DNA of 5,276 nucleotides from Oleidesulfovibrio sp964593925 (GCA_964593925.1 CAZQKM010000060.1:1-5276), one strand, 5' to 3'; numbered from the stretch's first letter, positions 1 to 5,115 are shown. Notes: generated by a model not told the origin, from the sequence alone. A program made the numbers and translations.

Positions 1-1
1 G

Positions 2-73
2 AACACAGAAAAGTGGCTTAACTGGTACTCCACAAAAATGTGGCAGGATCAATCTCCTTTGTTAACTAATTAG
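2..73 (+). CDS. Open C-terminal tail of an unidentified gene, cut by the left edge
   Basis: From base 2 this frame is open and ends at a TAG at 71-73, giving about 23 residues rich in aromatics (NTEKWLNWYSTK near its start). The WLNWY-S/N-TK pattern loosely recalls the end of DDE/integrase-core transposases (WYNTKRPH-type), but the following residues do not continue that match, so this is only a hint. The next frame is also open over the same stretch, so openness alone proves little. It could be the real end of a gene, a decayed transposase or chance. The upstream sequence would decide it. Confidence 0.2.
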   Translation, partial: NTEKWLNWYSTKMWQDQSPLLTN

Positions 74-123
74 ATTGCACAACCATAGCTATTATGCGGT
101 AGATGTAACAAGCATTGATCCTG
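44..123. repeat. Nested inverted repeat in gene-free DNA
   Basis: A perfect 10-bp inverted repeat pairs CAGGATCAAT (44-53) with ATTGATCCTG (114-123). Inside it a 6-bp repeat pairs TTGTTA (59-64) with TAACAA (106-111), leaving an AT-rich centre of about 40 bp. The arms have no adjacent T-run, so this is not an ordinary terminator. It could be a structured transcript, a protein-binding or recombination site, or remnant ends of a small mobile element. No function can be assigned. Confidence 0.35.
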
Positions 124-303
124 AATTATATGAGCTTAACGTATGGTATTTTCCGTTTTCCAAGCGGACCCCTATTATCTTGTCGAAAATATGTTTTTGA
201 ACATCACGGTAATCCCCCCCGAAAGTCGAGCTTATCTTCTTTTTACCACGACCGATTTGGAAAAAGGTCATTTTTTTTTGCAACAACAAAAACTACTGCC
301 ATT
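74..303. other. Gene-poor stretch left of the permease cluster
   Basis: Frames in both directions are open for up to 171 codons, but none has a Shine-Dalgarno sequence with a plausible start, a recognisable motif or protein-like composition. The longest plus-strand frame runs through the terminator and antisense to the thioredoxin-like gene. The stretch contains a C7 run (214-220) and a T9 run (271-279). I see no RNA gene. Confidence 0.5.
250..279 (+). terminator. Weak intrinsic-terminator-like site
   Basis: A short GACC (250-253) / GGTC (266-269) stem with a 12-nt loop is followed, after one A, by nine T (271-279). The T-run is strong but the stem is only 4 bp. It would end plus-strand transcription entering from the left edge and would face the convergent terminator at 304-345. 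Confidence 0.3.
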
Positions 304-345
304 AAAAACCGCTGTTGCCCGCAGCAACAGGCAGCGGGCAACAGC
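304..345 (-). terminator. Strong intrinsic terminator of the arsR-permease-thioredoxin cluster
   Basis: A perfect 12-bp inverted repeat, GCTGTTGCCCGC (311-322) and GCGGGCAACAGC (334-345), encloses an 11-nt loop. On the minus strand it is followed by GG and five T (304-308). It begins 14 bp beyond the stop of the thioredoxin-like gene, so it marks the end of that transcription unit. GCAACAG occurs twice (324-330 and 338-344), so the 312-318 arm could also form a shorter alternative hairpin. Confidence 0.85.
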
Positions 346-359
346 AACAATACAAACCT

Positions 360-602
360 TTACTTACATGCTCCGTCTATCCATGCCGCTACTTCTTCTC
401 TATCGGGAACTCTACCGCTGGAGCGAATCACTCCGTTGATAACCACTGCCGGAGTAGACATAACGCCAGCCAACATCATCTCCTTGGGATCAGAAATTTT
501 TTGCACGCTGATTCCATTGCCTTTAGTCTCGGCGACCTCTTGCATAAGGGCATATGTTTCCGAACATCTGGCACAACCGGGACCGAATACTTTTATTTCC
601 AT
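360..602 (-). CDS. Minimal thioredoxin-fold redox-disulfide protein
   Basis: An 80-residue cytosolic protein with a thioredoxin-like fold, matching the small 'redox-active disulfide protein 2' type (about 76-80 residues; full thioredoxins are near 105). What is seen: a beta-strand then GPGCARC with the active-site CXXC at Cys10/Cys13; the cis-proline motif STPAVVINGV with Pro51; and a C-terminal SSGRVPDREEVAAWI helix region. There is an extra Cys79 next to the C-terminus. No signal peptide is present, so it acts in the cytosol. The ATG follows AGGAG (610-614) at 7-nt spacing. It starts 18 bp after the permease stop and is followed by a strong terminator, so it is the last gene of the cluster. 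It may reduce the permease's cysteine motif or the metalloid substrate; that is inference from co-location. Confidence 0.85.
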   Translation of the reverse strand: MEIKVFGPGCARCSETYALMQEVAETKGNGISVQKISDPKEMMLAGVMSTPAVVINGVIRSSGRVPDREEVAAWIDGACK

Positions 603-620
603 CCTCTTTCTCCTAAATAT

Positions 621-1754
621 TTACATGTAGGGACCAAAAATATTGAGTAACCACCCTGTAAGGGTAAATATCACCCATAAGTAACAGATGAACAGCGCTT
701 GCAACTTAAAAGTCATAAGTTGCCGCAAAATCATCATTTCTGGCAAGCTTGCAGCTACAGCACTCATACAAAAAGCCATGGTCGTACCTATGGGCAACCC
801 CTTAAGTAGCAGACTTTCCATAATCGGTACGATACCGGTAACGTTGGAATATAACGGAATTCCAACAAAAACAGCGGCAGGAACAGTCCACCACTCACCT
901 GCCCCCAGATTTTCAGCAAACCAGTTTTCCGGCACAAAGCCATGTAAAGCTGCGCCAATGGCGACACCAATGACAACCCACTTCCAAACACGCATGAAAA
1001 TCGTACGCATTTCACCATAGGCAAAGGCATGTCGTTGCCTGAATGTCAGCTTTTGCATGCTGCCTGCAATGCCCCCCTGCGGGCCCGGTGCGTGTTGTAT
1101 GGCTTCCAGGATAAAAGGACGCAGCCAGCGCCCAGCTTTAATGCTATCCATAAACAGACCACCAATGATACCCGCTAGCAGGCCACCAGTGATATAGAGC
1201 AACGTAAATTTCCAGCCCAACAGCCCCCATAGTGCTACCACTGCAATTTCATTGATCAGCGGCGAGGTTATAAGAAATGCCATGGTGACCCCTATGGGAA
1301 TACGGGCTGTGGTAAAACCAAGAAACAACGGAATACTGGAGCAGGAACAAAATGGTGTTACAGAGCCAAACATGGCGCCCAAAAAATACCCTACCCCCCT
1401 GCGCTTACCAGCAAGATAGTCGCGTACCAGTTCAACATTCAAACTCGCACGCACCCAAGCGATGCCATAAATAAGCGCTGCCAGGAGCATAAGTATTTTA
1501 CTGGTATCATAGAAAAAAAACTGTAATGCCGCACCAGTACCAGAGTCTGTCTTAAACCCCAAAGTAGTATATATGATCCAGAAGGATGCTTCCTCAAGGA
1601 GAGAATATATCAACAACCAGCCCATGGCCAAAAGACTAATGATAAAAATATAGCGTATATTCCATGCCCTGCCGGAATCTCTCGCCTCTTGCATATTTTT
1701 TTTGGAATATTCACAACTGTCTGCCGTGGGGCGCTCACTGCTATCTACAGGCAT
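621..1754 (-). CDS. arsP: ArsP/DUF318-family permease (probable organoarsenical or metalloid exporter)
   Basis: A 377-residue polytopic inner-membrane protein of the COG0701/PF03773 permease family. A hydrophilic N-terminus (1-32) precedes about nine or ten hydrophobic segments, roughly at 33-53, 85-103, 122-145, 150-170, 173-203, 257-276, 288-311, 320-342 and 352-374. The family hallmark TPFCSCSSIPLF lies at 133-144 with Cys136 and Cys138. Other conserved-looking stretches are LITSPLINE (161-169), GIPLYSNVTGIVPI (298-311) and AASLPEMMILRQL (334-346). A basic cytoplasmic loop lies at 204-256. Characterised ArsP members export trivalent methyl- and aromatic arsenicals; many family members are uncharacterised, so the substrate is inferred from the ArsR-type neighbour. 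The ATG follows AAGGA (1762-1766) at 7-nt spacing. Two codon stretches contain A8/T8 runs (1513-1520 and 1696-1703), but the frame is intact. The symbol is tentative. Confidence 0.85.
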   Translation of the reverse strand: MPVDSSERPTADSCEYSKKNMQEARDSGRAWNIRYIFIISLLAMGWLLIYSLLEEASFWIIYTTLGFKTDSGTGAALQFFFYDTSKILMLLAALIYGIAWVRASLNVELVRDYLAGKRRGVGYFLGAMFGSVTPFCSCSSIPLFLGFTTARIPIGVTMAFLITSPLINEIAVVALWGLLGWKFTLLYITGGLLAGIIGGLFMDSIKAGRWLRPFILEAIQHAPGPQGGIAGSMQKLTFRQRHAFAYGEMRTIFMRVWKWVVIGVAIGAALHGFVPENWFAENLGAGEWWTVPAAVFVGIPLYSNVTGIVPIMESLLLKGLPIGTTMAFCMSAVAASLPEMMILRQLMTFKLQALFICYLWVIFTLTGWLLNIFGPYM

Positions 1755-2089
1755 CTCTTGTTCCTTGCCAAAATATTGTGCCCTCTAGTCGCGGTGCCTA
1801 CAACCACAGCGATAGTAAAAGAGCTGTTCTCACTGCATCGCCACCTAGTGGGCACATACACATTCATGACAACTAGCCATTACAATACTATTTTTAGTCT
1901 TGCGCACTCTATACACGCTCAAGGCTCAGCAGCACTACATCGTGCTCTTTACGGCCCTCTATGTGGCTACCCCTTATGGCAAGCCCTTGGATAGTCGGCA
2001 ACAGCCCTTCGGTTTTTGTATATTGTGTGTCGTAGCTCATAAAAAGCTGCGAAATATACTTGCTGCATGAGAGCACTATACGGGCAAGA
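1755..2089. other. 335-bp spacer between the ArsR repressor and the permease
   Basis: This gap is unusually long for an arsR-permease cluster. I find no strong hairpin with a T-run, so there is no evident terminator separating the two genes. It contains one candidate small minus-strand ORF (1909-2040, entered separately). No convincing sigma70 promoter stands out; the best weak -10-like hexamers near the permease lack a good -35 partner. There is a direct repeat AGCCCTT, and the sequence composition is similar to the flanking genes. It may be a long internal leader, a decayed gene or the site of a lost gene. Confidence 0.5.
1909..2040 (-). CDS. Candidate 43-residue small protein between arsR and the permease
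   Basis: An ATG-started frame (MSYDTQYTKTEGLLPTIQGL at its start) ends in TAG and lies in the same direction as arsR and the permease. Its composition is protein-like: mixed charged and hydrophobic residues, including HIEGRKEHDVVLLSLERV towards the end, and about 56% G/C at third codon positions. There is no hydrophobic anchor, signal peptide, cysteine or repeat. No clear Shine-Dalgarno sequence precedes the ATG (the upstream bases are GCAGCTTTTT), and a different minus-strand frame is open over part of the same stretch, so it may be chance. I do not recognise the family and assign no function. Confidence 0.25.
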   Translation of the reverse strand: MSYDTQYTKTEGLLPTIQGLAIRGSHIEGRKEHDVVLLSLERV

Positions 2090-2443
2090 TTAAAATTTTT
2101 TTGGTAATATGTTGGAGGAAACAGGGCCTTCCTCTCTGTATTTCAGACAACGCTCTGGGTCCTTGGCACAACATTCTTCCGTCAAATGGGCCACAACCCG
2201 TAACATCAGCGGAATGTTTGCCTTGTAACGCATGAACCGCCCTTCCCTTTCCACACTGACCAAACCACTTTGCACGATGGCCTTTAGATGAAAAGAAAGA
2301 TTCGTGGAGGGTATTGCCAAAAGTTTTGCAATTTCACCTGCCACGAGACCATCCGGAGCATTTTTTACCAACACCCTGAAGAGTTCAAGACGCACTTCGG
2401 AAGACAGGGCTTCAAAGATACTAGAGGCTTGTTTCGTTTCCAT
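2090..2443 (-). CDS. arsR: ArsR-family metalloid-responsive repressor
   Basis: A 117-residue winged-helix DNA-binding protein of the ArsR/SmtB family. The N-terminal helix IFEALSSEVRLELFRVL (9-25) is followed by the helix-turn-helix (VAGEIAKLLAIPSTNLSFHLKAI, about 34-56) and the wing (SVEREGRFMRYKAN, 63-76). The classical alpha-3 CVC metal-binding box is absent: its region reads LLAIPSTN. Instead Cys91, Cys92 and Cys99 (EECCAKDPERC) lie in the C-terminal helix region. This spacing recalls the atypical As(III) site of Acidithiobacillus ferrooxidans ArsR, so a trivalent arsenical inducer is inferred. It heads the cluster with the permease and thioredoxin-like gene. No Shine-Dalgarno sequence is visible and an in-frame TAA sits one codon before the ATG, so no upstream start is possible. 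The reading frame ends over an A7 run. The family is certain; the inducer is not. Confidence 0.9.
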   Translation of the reverse strand: METKQASSIFEALSSEVRLELFRVLVKNAPDGLVAGEIAKLLAIPSTNLSFHLKAIVQSGLVSVEREGRFMRYKANIPLMLRVVAHLTEECCAKDPERCLKYREEGPVSSNILPKKF

Positions 2444-2445
2444 AC

Positions 2446-2478
2446 TTTAATAATTCAACATTATTTAAAATAAGTCAA
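2446..2478 (-). promoter_or_regulatory. Probable arsR promoter with overlapping operator
   Basis: On the minus strand TTGACT (2473-2478) is followed after 17 nt by AATTAT (2450-2455), a fair sigma70-like pair. The predicted start of transcription falls at about 2443, the first base of the ATG. Between and over the -10 lies an imperfect dyad, AATAAT (2449-2454) and ATTATT (2460-2465) with a 5-nt centre. It extends by two further pairs across one mismatch (2446-2468). AT-rich dyads of this kind overlapping the promoter are typical ArsR-family operators, so autorepression is likely. The promoter and dyad are seen; binding is inferred. Confidence 0.6.
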
Positions 2479-2604
2479 GGGGCAATGGACATGGATCACC
2501 ACTGCCCCAGCAACAAGCAAGCCCGCAACAATATAGCGTGGACAGCACCCCCAAAGGCACCAGTTACCTCACTATACTTGAGAGCTACTTGCCATACACA
2601 CAAC

Positions 2605-2635
2605 GTCCCGGCCCCTCTTTTGAGGAAGCCGGGAC
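2605..2635 (-). terminator. Stable hairpin downstream of thiC, probable transcript end
   Basis: An 8-bp stem, GTCCCGGC (2605-2612) and GCCGGGAC (2628-2635), is topped by a second 4-bp stem, CCTC (2614-2617) and GAGG (2622-2625), with a TTTT loop. It lies 28 bp past the thiC stop. No T-run follows on either strand, so it is not a textbook intrinsic terminator. It may end the thiC transcript with help or protect its 3' end. Confidence 0.55.
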
Positions 2636-2663
2636 TCGTCTGAATACCTATATCCGGATTATG

Positions 2664-3953
2664 CTAGATACTACCCATGGGGTCGTCACGCAGCATTTTC
2701 ACTGCGCAGAATTTGCCGCACATGGCGCACTCTTCTTCATCTTTGTGTTCGCCACGACGCTGATCAATTTTAGGTACATCTAAGGCATATTTTTTCATGG
2801 CATCCCAGTCTAGGTCCTTTCTAGCCCTGGACATGCCTTCTTCCCGCTCAAGGGCAACAGGAAGGCCAAGCGCAACTTGACCAGCCTGTGCCGCAATACG
2901 CGAAGCAAGTATGCCTTCATGCACATCTTCCATACTGGGCAAGGTAAGATGCTCTGCAGGAGTAAGATAGCACAAGAAGTCCACACCTGCTTCAACAGCT
3001 ATGGCTCCGCCAATGGCTCCTGCAATATGATCATAGCCGGGGCAACTATCTATGGTCAGCGGTCCCAGCACATACAAAGGAGCATTGTTTGTCATGCGCT
3101 TGATGGTCTGGATCTGGCTCCGCACCTGATTAAGGGGAACATGGCCCGGGCCTTCAATCATGCACTGCGCGCCTTCTGCCAAAGCCTTTTTGGCAAGCTG
3201 GCCAAGTACCATGACCTCTTCATATTGCGCCGCATCACCGGCATCATGCCCGGCACCAGGACGCAGGCCATCCCCCAAGGAAAATGTAACATTATGCTTA
3301 CGACAAATCTTGATCAGGCGATCAAACCCGGTCAACAAGGGATTTTCTTTTTTATTACGTAACATCCAGCGGGCCAGAATAGAGCCCCCCCGAGAAACTA
3401 TACCCAGCAGACGGCTACCATCCGTGGCAAACTCTGCTCCGCGACGTGTCAAACCGCAGTGTACTGTGATAAAATCAACGCCCTGTTCCGCCTGCTTTTC
3501 TATTTCTTCAAAGAGCTCTTCAGGGGCCATGTCGGCAGGATCTCGATTGGCATCAAGGTACCGCTGAGCAACAGCGTACATGGGAACAGTCCCCAAAGGC
3601 AGCCGAGTCTGTGACAACATATCACGGCGAATAGCATCCAGATCGCCTGCAATGGAGAGATCCATCACCGTGTCCGCGCCTGCGGCCACGGCCACCTCCA
3701 GCTTGCGCATTTCACAAGGGATACTATTTTTTAAAGGAGAAGTGCCGATATTGGCATTTACCTTTACACTGGCAGGCTGACCTACAAGGGTAGGAAGCAC
3801 GTTGGCATGTGCAGGGTTGGCAAGCAATACCATAGTTCCCTGTTCAATGCCCACGCGAATTGCCTCTTCAGAAAGCCGCTCTTTGGCCGCAAGCTCGCCA
3901 ATATGCTGCTGGAACACGCCGGAAAGCGCGCTGTTCATGCTAAAAATTGACAT
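2664..3953 (-). CDS. thiC: Phosphomethylpyrimidine synthase ThiC, short anaerobe-type
   Basis: ThiC is a cytosolic radical-SAM enzyme that rearranges aminoimidazole ribotide (AIR) to hydroxymethylpyrimidine phosphate, the pyrimidine half of thiamine. At 429 residues it is the short form lacking the extended N-terminal domain of enterobacterial ThiC (about 630). Motifs in order: VKVNANIGTSP (63-73), MDLSIAGD (97-104), LGTVPMYA (120-127), DFITVHCGLTRRG (160-172), SRGGSILARW (187-196), SLGDGLRPGA (225-234), MIEGPGHVPLN (265-275), YVLGPLTIDSCPGYDHI (294-310) and LCYLTPAEHLTLPS (327-340). The [4Fe-4S] ligands are Cys409, Cys412 and Cys416: CX2CX3C, one residue tighter than the common CX2CX4C. The ATG follows GGGAG (3960-3964) at 6-nt spacing. 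It stands alone, without other thi genes or a visible TPP riboswitch. The paralogue BzaF (hydroxybenzimidazole synthase) is the main alternative; no cobamide genes are nearby. Confidence 0.93.
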   Translation of the reverse strand: MSIFSMNSALSGVFQQHIGELAAKERLSEEAIRVGIEQGTMVLLANPAHANVLPTLVGQPASVKVNANIGTSPLKNSIPCEMRKLEVAVAAGADTVMDLSIAGDLDAIRRDMLSQTRLPLGTVPMYAVAQRYLDANRDPADMAPEELFEEIEKQAEQGVDFITVHCGLTRRGAEFATDGSRLLGIVSRGGSILARWMLRNKKENPLLTGFDRLIKICRKHNVTFSLGDGLRPGAGHDAGDAAQYEEVMVLGQLAKKALAEGAQCMIEGPGHVPLNQVRSQIQTIKRMTNNAPLYVLGPLTIDSCPGYDHIAGAIGGAIAVEAGVDFLCYLTPAEHLTLPSMEDVHEGILASRIAAQAGQVALGLPVALEREEGMSRARKDLDWDAMKKYALDVPKIDQRRGEHKDEEECAMCGKFCAVKMLRDDPMGSI

Positions 3954-3959
3954 ACTAAT

Positions 3960-3992
3960 CTCCCGGACTTGTTAAAAATGCATGTCAGGGAG
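3960..3992 (-). promoter_or_regulatory. Hairpin that can mask the thiC ribosome-binding site
   Basis: In the thiC leader CTCCC (3988-3992 on the minus strand) can pair with the Shine-Dalgarno GGGAG (3960-3964). Pairing continues across one mismatch with GAC (3984-3986) and GTC (3966-3968), closing a 15-nt loop. The structure directly covers the ribosome-binding site. It may set a low basal translation rate or respond to a factor. The pairing is seen in the sequence; regulation is inferred. Confidence 0.45.
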
Positions 3993-4019
3993 GGGCCTCT
4001 GGAACACACACACGCAAAA

Positions 4020-4048
4020 AATATATCCGCAACATTTCATACTGGCAA
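4020..4048 (-). promoter_or_regulatory. Probable thiC promoter
   Basis: On the minus strand TTGCCA (4043-4048) is followed by a 17-nt spacer and TATATT (4020-4025). Each hexamer matches the sigma70 consensus at five of six positions. The predicted transcript starts near 4013, giving a leader of about 60 nt before the thiC ATG. Confidence 0.7.
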
Positions 4049-4116
4049 GACAAAACTCTCCATATCTGCCCCCTCATTCTTGCCTTGAATAGATATACGG
4101 ACTAGTTATTTATCCC

Positions 4117-5115
4117 ATGTACACAATTTTTTGGCTTGGTAACCCTTTTTTTTCACCGGCTCTGACAGCTCTGGGCTGCAAGGTGGTGCATCACAATTTT
4201 TGTGATGCAAGTACCTTTGGATGGGATGACATCATACGGCTGACAGGAGCCCCCCCCGACATTGTCGTAGTGGCTGACAAAAGCCGCCCTCCTTTTGTAC
4301 GAGGCATAGAGACTTTTCCCTGCTTTACTGTATTCCTATGCGTAGACTCGCATATCCACAGCTGGTATCCGTATTATGCTCAGGGGTTTGACCTCTGTCT
4401 TGTCAGCCTACGCGACCACCTGCCACTTTTTGAAAATATGCGGTTATCCCATGACGATCTTTTATGGTCACCTGCCTTTGCCAAAGACCATGACCTGCCA
4501 GCTACAGCTACACCGCAATGGGACGTACTTTTTGTTGGCACTGTAAACAAAGAGACCACACCCAAGCGCAGTATCTTTCTGAAACATCTTCAAAGCTTGC
4601 TGCCCGGCAGACTCCATATTACCACAGGAGACTACAGGGCGCTTTACCCTAAAGGACGTGTCGTCCTAAACTACTGTGAACATGGGGATTTAAATTTTCG
4701 TGTTTTTGAAGCCATGGGGTGTGGCAGCTGCCTCCTCACACCAGACATTGCCAACGGCCAGCCTGATCTGTTCACCAATGGGGTACACTTTCGAACGTAT
4801 CCTCCAAATGATGTACACGCCGCAGCGCATATCGCCAAAGAATTGCTTGAGGCACCCGACGAGATACGCACACTCTTGAGACAAAACGGCTTGCAGGCTG
4901 TCAACTCCGCACACCGTGCCACGCACAGGGCAACAAAGTTTTTGGAACAACTATGCCGTACGGATATGAGGCAAACAGTACAAAAACGTCTGGCCAATGC
5001 TCCTGCAATCCACCAACACTATCTTCGCTTTTTGTATCTACTACATGCAGAGGCATCCCAAGGGGCGTACCTACGATCTACCTATCTTAATGAGGCACAA
5101 AGGTATGCGCGCTGA
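4117..5115 (+). CDS. GT-B-type glycosyltransferase (CgeB / glycosyltransferase group 1-like)
   Basis: A 332-residue cytosolic protein with a two-lobe GT-B layout. The N-terminal half begins with a Rossmann-like strand (TIFWLGNPFFSPALTALG, 3-20) and carries VDSHIHSWYP (76-85) and FDLCLVSLRDH (91-101). The linker region has WDVLFVGTVNKE (135-146). The donor-binding lobe has VVLNYCEHGDLNFRVFEAMG (182-201) then CGSCLLT, the glycosyltransferase group 1 signature with Glu198 as the likely donor-ribose ligand. The C-terminal 50 residues are helical and basic. No signal peptide or membrane segment is seen. A nucleotide-sugar donor is expected; acceptor and sugar are unknown. An in-frame TAG lies nine codons upstream and no start codon intervenes, so this ATG is the first possible. 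No Shine-Dalgarno sequence is visible. T8 and C8 runs occur near the 5' end. It is divergent from thiC. Confidence 0.82.
   Translation: MYTIFWLGNPFFSPALTALGCKVVHHNFCDASTFGWDDIIRLTGAPPDIVVVADKSRPPFVRGIETFPCFTVFLCVDSHIHSWYPYYAQGFDLCLVSLRDHLPLFENMRLSHDDLLWSPAFAKDHDLPATATPQWDVLFVGTVNKETTPKRSIFLKHLQSLLPGRLHITTGDYRALYPKGRVVLNYCEHGDLNFRVFEAMGCGSCLLTPDIANGQPDLFTNGVHFRTYPPNDVHAAAHIAKELLEAPDEIRTLLRQNGLQAVNSAHRATHRATKFLEQLCRTDMRQTVQKRLANAPAIHQHYLRFLYLLHAEASQGAYLRSTYLNEAQRYAR
4146..4257 (+). repeat. Homopolymer tracts (T8 and C8) in the 5' part of the glycosyltransferase gene
   Basis: Within the first 47 codons lie T8 (4146-4153, encoding NPFFS) and C8 (4250-4257, encoding GAPPD); a T6 (4127-4132) precedes them. 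Runs of this length are prone to slippage, and poly-C or poly-G runs near the start of glycosyltransferase genes are a known route to phase variation in other bacteria. As sequenced, the frame is in the on state. Confidence 0.6.

Noticed and set aside
30..43. CCACA-AAAA-TGTGG hairpin as a terminator
   Set aside because: The stem is only 5 bp with no adjacent T-run, and it falls inside the open tail at the left edge.
92..289. 65-codon minus-strand frame left of the main terminator
   Set aside because: It lies beyond the strong terminator of the cluster, has no Shine-Dalgarno sequence or recognisable motif, and its lysine-rich start comes from the T9 and C7 runs.
115..650. Three overlapping plus-strand frames of 98-171 codons
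   Set aside because: They run antisense through the terminator and the thioredoxin-like gene, whose motifs are clear. They have no recognisable domain.
1744..1866. 40-codon minus-strand frame overlapping the permease start (MNVYVPTRWRC...)
   Set aside because: It has no Shine-Dalgarno sequence and no recognisable content, and its stop falls inside the permease gene. The permease has its own good ribosome-binding site, so coupling is not needed.
1689..1994. 101-codon plus-strand frame across the permease start and the spacer
   Set aside because: It starts antisense within the permease on an A/T run and has no motif or ribosome-binding site. Treated as a shadow frame.
2877..3567. Plus-strand frames of 135 and 161 codons antisense to thiC
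   Set aside because: thiC is unmistakable on the other strand, and these frames show composition expected of antisense reading.
4671..4997. 108- and 86-codon minus-strand frames antisense to the glycosyltransferase
   Set aside because: They are shadow frames of the donor-binding lobe, which has a clear signature on the plus strand.
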